Shown here: positions 1 to 10,962 of the stretch, piece after piece
Position numbering within the stretch: the stretch's first letter is position 1
Layout: every line of letters starts with the position of its first letter
Assembly: GCF_000372725.1 (NCBI RefSeq)
Contig: NW_005201287.1
Coordinates: 80,898 to 144,897, forward strand
From: Emiliania huxleyi CCMP1516
Taxonomy: Eukaryota > Haptophyta > Isochrysidales > Noelaerhabdaceae
DNA length: 64,000 nt
Direction: 5' to 3'
Translations under genes and position numbers: made by a program
Notes under the pieces: model-generated
What the model was told of the DNA's origin: nothing
Databases searched by the model: none
What the model saw: only the letters and a program-made list of their open reading frames with translations

Positions 1-691
1 GGCGAGCGGAGGGAGAGAGGAGACGCGAGAGTGTGCACACGAGAGTGTCTCAGAGGTGTCGGCGCGCACGAGCGACATCAGGAGGATGACGTCGACGCCG
101 GCGGCGAGGATGGCGTGGGAGTACTCGATCTGGTGGGAGGGGTACTCGAAGAACTCGAGGTTGATGGCGACGAGGGTCGACGCGACGAGGGCGCCGGCGA
201 CGTTGAGCGAGATCATGATCTTGAGGAGGTTCGGGTAGGCGTAGATCTGTGTGTGCGGTTTTGAGGGCCGTGAGGGGCGGTGACGCAAGCAGAAGGGGGG
301 CGGGCGCGCCCCTCGCCTGCGACACATTTCGGGGCGAGTAACGAATCGCGATCACCTCCGTCACCGAGAAGGCGAAGGTGCCCCAGAACTCCAGGTTGTG
401 GAAGACGGAACGGGGCGTTGCCTCGCAGTCCCGGTCGTCTTCGTCCACGCACGGCCGATCGGGGTAGGAGAGAAGAACGATGAGCACGAGCGAAAGAGCT
501 GCGTACGAAAGGGACATTAGGGCCAACAGCTGGTTCACAACGCTCTTGTGCTGGAGGCCGGCGATGAGAGGGACCAAAAGGACGTTCGTCTCGTTCCGCA
601 ACTCGACATCTTGCATAGCGTGCGCCTCATTCTTGACGCCCAAGGCAGCGCTCGCGCGCTGCTGGAGCGAGCCCATCTGGCCCTTCGTCAT
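1..691 (-). CDS. Multi-pass membrane protein of unknown family, 3' end off the window
   Basis: Two exons are visible. Exon 1 (691 down to 356, 112 codons) opens with ATG at 691 ([14 protein letters not shown]) and has hydrophobic stretches at roughly residues 38-75 and 100-112. A GT-AG intron (355-247) joins, in phase, an exon reading [20 protein letters not shown]. It carries two more hydrophobic segments, one holding the acidic/His motif [14 protein letters not shown], and it stays open to base 1, so the C-terminus is missing or a further intron lies there. At least four membrane helices are expected. No family was recognised. The next gene, a ZIP transporter, lies upstream on the same strand about 400 nt away. 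The exon join keeps frame and restores hydrophobic periodicity, which supports a real gene; function is unknown. Confidence 0.6.
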
Positions 692-1085
692 GGCGGAGGG
701 AAGGAGGCGGGCGAGTTCCTGGTGATGGTCGAGACAGGCACCAGAAGAGGCACGGCCTCAGCACCCCTGCAAATGCGGCGGCTCAGAGCATTTTCTTTTT
801 TCTAACGTTCCCTCCAAACGTTTCCTATTTTAAACTGCGGAGACCCTGCTTGCACCCCCTCTCCCTCCCTCCCGCGGACAAAAGCGGGGCCAAATACCGT
901 ATCAAGTACCGTACTCATGGGGCGGCCGCCCGCGGCAGCCTCCACGAACGTCAGTGCGTACGGTACGTACGGTGCGCGAGGTACGTACGTAGCACACGTC
1001 TTGCTGCAGCGCTGGATAGTGGTACCCTCGAACGCCAATGCGCAATGGCTAAGCTTCGAGGTAGGAGAGCTTGCACAGCTTCTTC
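692..1085. other. Intergenic, GTAC-rich
   Basis: There is no supportable gene between the two minus-strand genes. The stretch at about 895-990 is full of GTAC/CGTACG palindromic steps (for example TACGGTACGTACGGTGCG), an unusual local composition with no assigned role. Confidence 0.5.
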
Positions 1086-1966
1086 TTAGGAGAGCTTCTC
1101 GAGCAGGAAGGCGGACATGAAGCCGAGGAAGAAGCAGAGGTCGACGTACCAGACGTGCTCCTCCTCCTGCCCCTCGTGCGCCTTAGTCGGGTGGATCGAT
1201 GAATGAATGATTGAGAGGGTACCGCGGCTCACCTCGGGTCATCTCCGCGCGCCTCCAGCAGCAGCTCCTCCGTCACGAGGTAGAGCAGCGCGGCGATGCC
1301 GAACGAGACAAGTGCCGTGTGCAGGGCGGGAGAGCTGGCGACGGCGGCGGCCACCGCGGCGCCAACCCCTGCGCCGGCGGCGAGGGCGGCGGGGGCGCCG
1401 AGCAGCACGAGTGCGGCCGAGCAAAGCGGCTGCCTGCGCATGACCGCCGCGAGAGTGAGCGCGAGGAAGCCCATCTCGATGGTGAGCGCGACAGCCATGA
1501 CGAACCCCGCGCTCGCTCCCGCAGCAGAGGAGAGGCCGATGAGCAGTCCGTCGACGCCGCTGTCGACGAGTACGGCGACGGTGAAGGCGACCGGGAAGGC
1601 GGGCGCCTTGCGCGCGGAAATCGACTTCTCGGCGAATGCAATCTTGGAGCCAAGCGAGGTGCGGCCGCCGCCGCTCTTGCGGCCCTCGGGCAGCAGCGCG
1701 CTCGAGCGGCGGTCGTCAGCTCCGCCGGCTCCGTCGTCATCTCCCTCGGGGAAGAGTTTGGCGAGGATCAGGAAGAGAGCCACGCCCGCCGCGAAACCGC
1801 TGACAATGCCAACGACGTTGGCGAGGTCGGCCGGCGCCTCGTTGATAATTGGTACGAGCTCGACAGCGACGGCGGAGAGGACGATGCCAGCGGCGAGGTG
1901 CTGGAAGGCGCTCATCATCACCTTTGGGACGTGGACCACGTACACGAGCGCGCTCATCACGAGCAT
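1086..1966 (-). CDS. ZIP-family metal (zinc/iron) transporter
   Basis: The protein is about 269 aa, from two exons: 1966-1253 (ATG at 1966, MLVMSALVYVVHVPKVMM) and 1181-1086 (TAA). The first helices contain HLAAGIVLSAVAVELVP, which is the early ZIP helix. A long acidic/basic loop (GDDDGAGGADDRRSS region) is the variable cytoplasmic loop. The helix with DSGVDGLLIGLSSAAGAS and the following IEMGFLALTLAA match the metal-site helices IV and V of ZupT/ZIP proteins in position, although the usual H of HNFPEG is replaced. The last exon gives the final helix (VDLCFFLGFMSAFLLEKLS). The 71-nt intron fits a GC-AG model in phase 0, and its 5' bases (GCGCGCGGAG) resemble the next exon (GCGCACGAGG). ZIP proteins import divalent metal into the cytosol; the substrate here is inferred. 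An additional 5' exon is possible. Confidence 0.8.
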
Positions 1967-2895
1967 CGCCTTGGACGAGCATCGGCCTCTCTCAGTGCAC
2001 ACGCCACAGTACCAGCTCGCGAAGCGGCGAGAGGAGACGTGAGAGGCTGCAGCGCACCACGCATGGGATAGCCGCGAGGTGGAGCGCCGCGACGACAGTT
2101 GATCCCAGGGACGGCATGATGGCGAGCGTTGATGGCGCCAGTAGGCCGAATCAGGCCCCGTGCCAGTGTTGTGCCAGTGTCGTGCGAGCGAGCTTTTGTC
2201 GTTCCCCCTTTGGCCGCTTTGTGTATCTCGAGACCTCGAGAGAAGGCCGCCCGCCGAGGGCCCAAGTCAAGAATTGGCTTTTTTTGGCGGGCAAGTTCCC
2301 CCTTTTCTTCAGACTCTCCGAGGGGGGCGTTGCAGGGCGCAGGGCGTGTCACTGTTGTGCGAATTCGGGCCCGGGGCGGAGCTTGTGGTTGTGCGGTGCA
2401 GAGGCTGTACCTGTCAGGAGTTCACCCTCGGGTATGTTCGTAAGAGCTACATACACTGAAAATGAACTCGGGGGCGCAGAGTTTATGTAGAGAGGTCAAT
2501 CACAGTCTGGCCAGCGACTGGACTCCACAGGCGGTAGAGCTCTATGGGGGTTCCGTGTATCGCCAGTGTATCGCGCGCTCAAGGAACGAAAAACATCTTA
2601 CCTTATATTTTCCCGTGTCCGGATTTCCGTTTCGGGCGACGGCACACTCACCGAGCTCTCCGGCGGGGAATCATGTCGGCGAAGGCGGGCTCTGGCGTCT
2701 CGGTGATGCGCTCCGATCCCGACGCGTCGACCTCGACGGAGGTGGACGCGCACGAGGCGCAGTGGCGGGCCGGCGTCAACCGCCAAGCACGTCCAGACGC
2801 CCCCTCGCAAAGGCGGGCGTCGTCATTGGGTGCTGCAGCCAAGCGGCGGCGTACACTGAAAAAGTTGAAACGGCGCCGCCGCAAGCCAAGCCCGA
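1967..2895. other. Intergenic with one repeat-family copy
   Basis: No gene is supported here. Open frames change strand and frame without protein-like composition. It contains copy A of the dispersed repeat at 2412-2466 (listed separately). Confidence 0.4.
2412..2466 (+). repeat. Dispersed repeat family, partial copy A
   Basis: The stretch CGGGTATGTTCGTAAGAGCT then ACATACACTGAAAATG matches copies at 7447-7633, 43013-43150, 47056-47146 and 49263-49327. The shared right end is ACATACACTGAAAA. Only the right-hand end of the family is present here. Confidence 0.75.
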
Positions 2896-3879
2896 ATGGC
2901 CGACCCAATCGCCGCGCCATGGATCACGAACACGCCGCGATGGAACATGAAGCTGCTCGACGTGAAGCCACAACGCTTTCACACGCGCTTCCTCGAGCAG
3001 GACGCCGGGCTCTCGAGGAGAACCTCCAGGGTCGATGAGGTTGTCTTTGGGCGCGACATTGACTACGCGACTCGCGAGAGGGGAGGCACGCTGGCCACTA
3101 ACGTGCGCCGCGCATCCGCGTTTCGTGGAGCGGGCGGGCTCACGTCGTTGGAGTACTCTGAGCGCGTACATGAGTCGGGCCACCGGTTCGAGTCGAGGCG
3201 CGGCATCGCAAGGCTCGCCGTCGGTCGGCGGAGCTCGGAGGGAATCATGACTTGGGCCGAGCAGGAGGAGAGAGTAGAGGAGGCGCGCAGCCCGAGGCAC
3301 CAACCGGGACATGCGCCGACGGACACTGCGCCGGGCGCGGTCACACTGAGCCTGCCCTCGATGAGAGGCTCCGTCCACCGTGAGCGGCCCGTGGCCTGTG
3401 CAAACAACCGTTCGCCAATCAGCGACCTGACGGAGGTTGCGAGCGGGAAGCGGACGGAAGCGTGCATGAGCCAGCAGGTGTCGACGCTGGGCGAGCTGCT
3501 TGTATTCTCGCCGAGAGAGCCCGTCGACGCTGGCTCGCCCCAGGCGAGCCCTCAGCGGCACCTCCGCCACCACCCATCGTTCCGGGACGCCTTTGGGAGA
3601 ACCTCGAGCGAGGAGGCGACGCGGTACAGCGAGCGGCACAGCTTCGATGAAGCGCAGTTCAAGGGCAAGCGACGGATATCTCTCGACGCGCTGCACAGCG
3701 AGCACGCTGCGGCGCTCGCCCAGACGCCGCGAGGAGCAGCCGCTCCTACTCCACGGGGCGCGCCTCCCTTGCACCGGGCAGGGACGATGACCAAGATGAG
3801 CCCAGAGGTGGACATCGCCCCGGCGCACACGTGGGCACAACGCCCCGGCGCTCACGGCGGCCTCCCGGATGGACAGTAA
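2896..3879 (+). CDS. Hypothetical protein, Arg/Ser-rich, 327 aa
   Basis: An open frame from ATG 2896 to TAA 3879 begins MADPIAAPWITNTPRWNMKL and continues with KPQRFHTRFLEQDAGLSRRT. The amino-terminal third has a non-random composition (aromatics, IDYATRERGG, SLEYSERVHESG); the rest is low-complexity Arg/Ser/Pro with spaced basic S/T motifs (for example RRISLDALHS, SPRHQPGHAP) typical of disordered phospho-regions. There is no recognised domain, signal peptide or membrane helix. A frame upstream (from about 2674, MSAKAGSGVSVMRSDPDAST) is similar in style and could be a first exon, but no splice join is proven. The antisense strand is also open over most of this span, which lowers certainty. 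Confidence 0.4.
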   Translation: MADPIAAPWITNTPRWNMKLLDVKPQRFHTRFLEQDAGLSRRTSRVDEVVFGRDIDYATRERGGTLATNVRRASAFRGAGGLTSLEYSERVHESGHRFESRRGIARLAVGRRSSEGIMTWAEQEERVEEARSPRHQPGHAPTDTAPGAVTLSLPSMRGSVHRERPVACANNRSPISDLTEVASGKRTEACMSQQVSTLGELLVFSPREPVDAGSPQASPQRHLRHHPSFRDAFGRTSSEEATRYSERHSFDEAQFKGKRRISLDALHSEHAAALAQTPRGAAAPTPRGAPPLHRAGTMTKMSPEVDIAPAHTWAQRPGAHGGLPDGQ

Positions 3880-4823
3880 CGCACACCGATCTTGCATGCG
3901 GGAAGAAGACTTTTTTCCTCCCTCCCTCCCCCCCCCCCCCTCTCTCTCTGTGTTTCCCTCTCCCTCTGAGACATGGAGCATGCAGTTTGCACTCTTCATG
4001 GAGTTACAAACAGACCCTCTCTGCACACACAGTGCACTCTTGGGTGGGATTCTGTTCCCGCACTTGTGTACCTGTATTGTGCATTATGTTGGCTCTTTTG
4101 GGGTCTGTTCTACCTAGCTTTGGGCGGCGAGCGCTCGCATTCTAAGTATGCAGAATCTACATCCTGCACCAAGATGCAGACGAATTTTACACAACGTGCA
4201 GAAGAATTTTTCAACGTGCCAAGCAGGTGGCACGCGGCTGTGTTGCTCGCTTGCCGGTCCGGCGCGGGCTCGCGCGGGACAAGTAGACGGGACAAGGCTG
4301 CGGCAGCGGACGCGTCTAATGGCTCCTCGATGGCAGTGGCCGCACCTGCGAGAGAGAAGCAGGCGGTGCGAGGCCGAGGGGGGGACACAGCCGGTCGGGC
4401 GGGTGGTGAGCGAGGGCGCGTCGCTCGGCGGGAGCGGTGTGGGCTCGGCGAGTTTCTGGAAGTTTTTCTTTGAGCTAGCCTTCGAGAAGATGAATGACGA
4501 TGTTTATGAACAAACGCAAGGAGGACATTCATGGGGTCCCGTACCATGCGGAATCGACCCTATCCAGTGCTCAAGTGCTCAAGGAGGACACACGCCACCC
4601 AGCGGCCAAAGGATATCCACCTCGAGAACCTCGAAGAGAGGACACACGCGGTGTGCGTTAGTTAGGGCTTACGACACCTCGACACACGACACGGTTCGGG
4701 CGCAAGCGGACGGACTCCTAGCCGGATAGGGGGTCTGTCCACACTGGCTGGCCCCTCCCAGAGTGCCAGCCAGCGCTGGCACGATTAGTGCCTAAGGTAA
4801 ACTGGTCCTCAACGCGACCAACA
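3880..4823. other. Intergenic with two dispersed short repeats
   Basis: No gene is supported. A CT-rich tract runs at about 3915-3965. Bases about 4464-4489 (TTTTTCTTTGAGCTAGCCTT) recur near 55247-55272, and bases 4531-4584 recur inverted at 62336-62391, so this is repeat-derived non-coding DNA. Confidence 0.45.
4531..4584 (+). repeat. Dispersed repeat, copy 1 of 2 (partner inverted at 62336-62391)
   Basis: GGGGTCCCGTACCATGCGG followed by AATCGACCCTATCCAGTGCT and CAAGTGCTCA is matched on the opposite strand near 62,340 with only a few differences. Both copies are non-coding. Confidence 0.7.
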
Positions 4824-5737
4824 ATGGCCGACGACGACCTCGCCCGCCGCCTGCGCGTGCTGAAGGGCTCGCCCGTGGAGCTTCCGACCGACGAGGCTCT
4901 GGCGGCGCGGCTTCAAGCCATGAAGGGCACCGCTGCGCCCGTCTCCGACGAGGCTCTCGCCGCGAGGCTCCAGAGTCTCGGAGGCGCGGACCTGTCCACG
5001 CTGGGACCAAAGCCCGGTGCGGTGCGACCCGACGCAAAGGACGGCGTGGACGGCGATGTGAGGCGCGGGTCCGACCGCAAGCTCGGCGGCGTGATGGACG
5101 CCTTTCTCAGCGGCGGCACGGGAGAGGCGGGCGGCGCCGATGTCGACGAGGTGGAGCTGCTGCTGCAGATGAATGCGGACCGAGCGCGGCTGCAAGGCAA
5201 AGCCGGCTCGGACGCGTCGGCGCTGCCGCAGGCCGGCGCCAGCGACGAAGTCGAGCGACTGCTGCAGATGAGTCGGGACGCGGTCAGCCTGGCGGGCAGT
5301 ACGGCAGCGAGCGCGCAGGACGCCGAGGCGGAGCTGCTCATGCGCGCTGCGGCGGAGGGCGGCGGCGGAGGAGGCAGCGGTGGAGGCAGCAGCAGCGGGC
5401 CGCTCGGCAGCCGCGGCGCTCAGGAGCGTGCGGCTCGCGAGGCGGCGCAGCTTGGGTCAGGGGGTGCTGCGGAGATGCTGCGCGAGGCGAGGGCGGCGAC
5501 GAAGCATGCTGCACCGCTGCCGGCGGGCGGAAGGCTAGGCTGGCTGCCGACGCGCCGCCGGGGGGGTGCCCAAACCTCTCTGCCCGCCGCCTCTCTTCCC
5601 GCGTGGGGGGTCGACGGCGACGGCGGCGACGGCGGCGGCGAGTCGGACGTGGACGAGGACGAGGTGGCCGAGGCGGAGAGACTGCTCGAGGAGCTCATGG
5701 CGGCCGGGCAGGTGTCGGGCCGGGAGGAGGAGGAGGA

Positions 5738-5769
<32 letters not shown>

Positions 5770-6200
5770 TCTTCCCGTCGGCGCCGTCTGCTCCCGCGGC
5801 GCCCTCTGGGCGAAATGCTACGGCCCTCCCGGCGGCGCCGCAGCACAAGCCGCAGCAGCCGCCCGCCTCGCGGCCGGCTGCGCCACCCCGCCCTCCGAGC
5901 CCCGCCGAGGGGGAGATGGAGCGCTGGTGCGTCGTCTGCACCCTCCCACTCCACGTTTTCTGTTCCCGACCACCCCCACTACTCTGTCTCCTCCAGGCGC
6001 GTCCTCTGCGCCGGTCCTTTGGCCCGCTCCTCCTGCTACGGCTCACAGCGCCCGTCTTTCGCAGGTGCGTCATCTGCAACGACGACGCGGTCCTGTGGTG
6101 CAACGATTGCGACGGCGACGCGTACTGCCGCCGATGCTTCCGGGAGGGCCACAGGGACGAGGACATGCGCGCGCACAAGACGGTGCCGATCCGGCGGTGA
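4824..6200 (+). CDS. ANCHR/ZFYVE19-like abscission checkpoint protein
   Basis: Exons 4824-5926 and 6065-6200 give about 412 aa. The N-terminus carries two tandem short repeats, DLARRLRVLKG and DEALAARLQAMKG (a third, DEALAARLQSLGG, follows), like the leader repeats of ZFYVE19. Further down are acidic amphipathic segments (VDEVELLLQMNAD, SDEVERLLQMSRD, VAEAERLLEELMAAG) resembling MIT-interacting motifs that bind VPS4. The C-terminus is the characteristic zinc module CVICNDDAVLWCNDCDGDAY then CRRCFREGHRDEDMRAHKT. In animals this protein works with CHMP4C to hold VPS4 in the cytokinetic abscission checkpoint; the role here is inferred from the family. The FYVE finger of animal ZFYVE19 is absent. 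Removing the 138-nt GT-AG intron joins W to CVIC exactly. The intron's first 16 nt nearly repeat the start of exon 2. Confidence 0.8.
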
Positions 6201-6392
6201 GAGTGGCGGGTAGGGCCAAGGCGGCGCTCTGTGCGCGCGTGTCTCTTGTCTTGGGATCAAAAGTGTGCCAAAGTGTTTGACTAGTTGCAAAAAGTCTCGC
6301 GTGGGAAACCCACCGAAAACTGCGAAAAACGCTGTTCTCGGGTTCATTGGCCTCTTTTGTAGGGAAGAATTTTGATACCCGTCAAGACGCCT

Positions 6393-6451
6393 GCTGGGGG
6401 CAGCTTCGTAACGAAGCCGTCTGGGGGCCAGCTTCGTAACGAAGCCGTCTG
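6393..6451. repeat. Tandem palindromic repeat (two units)
   Basis: The palindrome GCTTCGTAACGAAGC occurs twice, each followed by CGTCTG and preceded by CTGGGGGC, with a spacing of about 29 nt. Confidence 0.8.
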
Positions 6452-6507
6452 CTCCCCTTGGAGCGGCCGCTCACTGCTCGGTACCCCCCCTGCACATCTA
6501 AAGCCAT

Positions 6508-6576
6508 CCCTGCTGCTAGGGGGGGGGGTCTGACCCCCCCAGCAGCAGAGCGCTGCTGCTGGGGGGGGGGTCCGGA
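6508..6576. repeat. G-run/C-run hairpin cluster
   Basis: Alternating CTGCTAGGGGGGGGG, CCCCCCCAGCAGCAG and CTGCTGCTGGGGGGGGGG can fold as stacked hairpins or G-quadruplex strands. Confidence 0.7.
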
Positions 6577-7363
6577 CTAGGGTTGCCTAACGTTAAGAGC
6601 TGAACAGTGTTGCTAGTGTTAACAGTAACAACAGAACAACAGTGGGCCCCCCCAACAACAGTAGCTAACGTTAGGCCGACTGAACAACAGTAAGGAAGGC
6701 CTGGCAGTGACCCACGACGATCTCTAGTGTCCAGTGCGGGTAATACCCGAAAATACCCGGAAAATTTGCGGCCTCGCAGTAGCCTTGCCGGGCTACCCCC
6801 AGCGAAAGATAACTTCAACAATCACTTCAACACTGGCGATACGGCAACCGCTACACGCGCATAGGTCATACGCAACACGTGGGCAGCCTCCCCCCCCGTG
6901 AAAAGTCCATGAGTCGCCGTCAGGCCGTCGGACTGGGCGCCACTCACTGGTGTGCCGGCAGTGATTCCCGCAAGTCGCCTTGGTGCTCGCGATAGCCCTC
7001 GCCGCCCCTCACTTCGCCCCCGGGCCAAGCCTCCGGTGCCGTGTCTACCCCACAGCCCCCGATTTGGACGCCTGAGGCTCGGCTGTGTCCGGGTGTGCAT
7101 GAAAAACGAGAAAACAGGCCTTTTTGGGAAAGCCGACTTTGCCCCTTAACGAACGGGTATTTTGCTCGGTCAATCATGTATAGTCCGTCTCGATCTGGAG
7201 GAGATGAGTCATACAGCCGCCCTCCGACCCCATAGCTGCAGAACGCATAACAGCCATAACACCCATAACATGTGCATGCACATGTGCATGTGATGGGCTG
7301 CTATGCCCAGAGAGCCATAACACCACTTACATACGGCTTTATTTAGGCTTTATAACTTGTGCC

Positions 7364-7445
7364 CCCGCCGGGGTCCGAACCGCGAGCGGCGAGGCCGAGG
7401 GGTGCTGGTATGAGCCCATCGATCTGAGCCCGACCGAGGTCGTAG
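7364..7445 (-). repeat. Possible tRNA-derived SINE-like head
   Basis: Read on the minus strand, GGGCTCAGATCGATGGG (7431-7415) resembles a Pol III A box and GGTTCGGACCCC (7381-7370) a B box, about 50 nt apart, as in tRNA genes. Stem complementarity for a functional tRNA is poor, so a tRNA-derived repeat is more likely than a tRNA. It abuts dispersed-repeat copy B. Confidence 0.35.
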
Positions 7446-7446
7446 T

Positions 7447-7633
7447 GCGCTTGCGTTCGGTCGGCGGTTAGTGGTGCACTAACCCCGAGAACCCCTCGCT
7501 CGGACGGAGTCGCTCCTCATCGCAAACCCCGTCAGCAGTCCTCCTTCGGGAATGTTCGTAAGGCTCACTGAAAATCAAACCCTGTCAGCAGTCACCTTCG
7601 GGTATGCTCGTAAGAGCTACATACACTGAAAAT
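7447..7633 (+). repeat. Dispersed repeat family, copy B (partly tandem)
   Basis: It contains GGCGGTTAGTGGTGCACTAA, a GTCGCTCCTCATCGCAAACC segment, CGTCAGCAGTC and GAATGTTCGTAAG, then a second, fuller CTGTCAGCAGTC unit ending in AGAGCTACATACACTGAAAA. Copy C (43013-43150, inverted) matches nearly its whole length. Confidence 0.8.
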
Positions 7634-7756
7634 GCGCCTGCGGGCCGACCCTCACAGATCACAGATCACAGGGGGACGTACGTCGCCGACCGACAGTTCG
7701 ACAAAGGAAGCTCACCGCGAAAGCTGGACAGCGCGCCGAGCTGCGAGGCGGAAGCC

Positions 7757-9219
<1,463 letters not shown>

Positions 9220-9754
9220 CCGAGACTCGGAAATGGCTTCCTTTGGAGAGCGCCGCTCGATGGGGAGGGGGGTATGTGGGTGACAGCGCTCCCACAGTGC
9301 TCGAGAGATCGCCATCTTCGAGGTTGCATCTTGCGGGGTTATGCTGCGATGTGGACAGTAGGTCGTGTACGAATAAAACGCACAGATCACTTAGGGCCTG
9401 TGGAATGCATCTGCAGCGGCCAACTCGGCGTTCAGGGCGGTTATATTACTGTGAAGGGGTTTTTCTCTCTTTGTGCACTGCGGGCCTGGTGCACTTTCAA
9501 TGCCGTGGCGCTCCTGCCCGTGTCCGGGCGTGGAGATGCGAGGGTCGCCCCCCCTTGCGCACCACTTTGTGTGTGTTGAGACGTTTACCTTAACACCTTA
9601 CCTTACCTTAGCACTTCTACCGGATGGCTACTGCGGTACTGACCTGCACTCTACGCGGCAACCAACCGTGCATTCGTCTCCTTCTCCCCCGGCCCGCCTC
9701 CGCTCCGGCCCTTACCCGCATCGTTCTGACAAGCGCACCTCCTTACCAGGCAGC

Positions 9755-10655
9755 TTACTTGGCCGCCTTGGTCACCGGCTGCAGAAAGATTTTGAAGAGG
9801 GCGCCACCGACGAGCCCACCAATGAGGGGGCCAGCGATCGGAATCCAGAAGTAGGACGTGCCCGTGAAGCCCGCCTGGCGGAAGAGGAGGGCTGGGGTCA
9901 AACGAGGGCGTATCAAGGGTAGGCGGGTTTGGGGTGTGCCTAAGGGTTACTCGGTGTCGAGGGCGAATCCTACTCATCACCGTAGCCAACGCGTCCTCAT
10001 CGCCAGTGAACGTCAGGAGGCCCCAGTAGGCGATGCGCGGCCCCAGATCGCGCGCCGGATTCATCGCGTACCCCGTGAGCACGCCGAACGAGTTGCCGAT
10101 CGAGTAGACCCCGGTGCCGACCCACGCGGCAACCATGGGCTTGTAGGCAGGCGTGCTGCCAGTCGTGCAACTGCAGATGACAATGAGGAGGAGGGCGGTG
10201 GCGGTGACCTCTGTCGCGAGCGCGTTGAGCGTGGGGAGCGACGAGGAGGTGCAGTAGTAGTTGGTCAGGTACTTCGATTCGTCGTCGGTGCCGAGGTAAG
10301 GCAGCACAAAGTTGGCCATCACCACGATCGCGCCGAGGAAGCCTCCGATCGTTTGCGCAATGATGTACGGCAGGACCTTGCAGATGGGGAAGCCGCCAAA
10401 AACAGCCGCGAAGAGCGTGACCGCCGGGTTCAGCTGCGCACCCGTGATGTCGAAGGTCGCCAGCACTGCAAGAGCGACACCCATACCCCAAATCTGGTTC
10501 ATGTATGCACCTTGCGCCCACGCACCTTCGTCGACGGAAGCACCCTTCACATCCCCCGTCGCGACGACGCCGGCGCCGAATGCGATGATGAGGAACACCC
10601 CAAACGCCTCCGCCGCCAGCTCCTGGCAGATACCCCTCGGCCCCACCGTCTCCAT
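9755..10655 (-). CDS. Aquaglyceroporin (MIP family channel)
   Basis: Exons 10655-9981 and 9874-9755 give 264 aa. The two signature half-helices are present: LNPAVTLFAAVFGGF (about residues 75-90) and YAMNPARDLGPRIAYW (about 193-208). The Asp after the second NPAR is the GlpF/aquaglyceroporin hallmark, so glycerol or another small solute as well as water is likely. Six membrane helices are visible (for example AFGVFLIIAFGAGV and VTATALLLIVICSC). The second exon supplies the last helix, SYFWIPIAGPLIGGLVGGAL. The 106-nt intron is GT-AG in phase 0. ATG 10655 (METVGPRGICQELAAE) matches the usual GlpF-type N-terminus. Confidence 0.92.
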
Positions 10656-10962
10656 CTCTTCGTCCTGTTTGTGTCGCTATCCGCAACTGTCGCCGATTAT
10701 GACCCCGCCGTCGGCCGATGTCGTGGTTGGCTATTATGGCGGTGCCCCTCGAGGTGCCAGCGGCGTGTGAACAGTTCCGCAGGCCTACAGGTGAACGGAG
10801 CACAGATTTTACGGTCTGGTCGACCACAATTTGCGACTGGGCACCCAATAACCGAACAGGGGTCAGGGCGAGCCGCGCGGATCCGGCAGCGGCACCCGCA
10901 CCACCAGCACACCCGCCCACGCACCACAAGGGGTCTTTTTCCATCCGCCCCACTCAATCTAG

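Larger units (their letters stand above)
6201..7756. other. Repeat-rich intergenic region
   Basis: No coding gene is supported. It holds the palindromic direct repeats at 6393-6451, a G/C hairpin cluster at 6508-6576, a tRNA-like segment at 7364-7445 and copy B of the dispersed repeat at 7447-7633, immediately before the ceramide synthase gene. Confidence 0.5.

Noticed and set aside
2776-4026. 416-codon minus-strand frame
   Set aside because: It is antisense to the 2896-3879 frame, with random Arg/Ser/Leu composition; neither frame is certain but the plus one has a more protein-like N-terminus.
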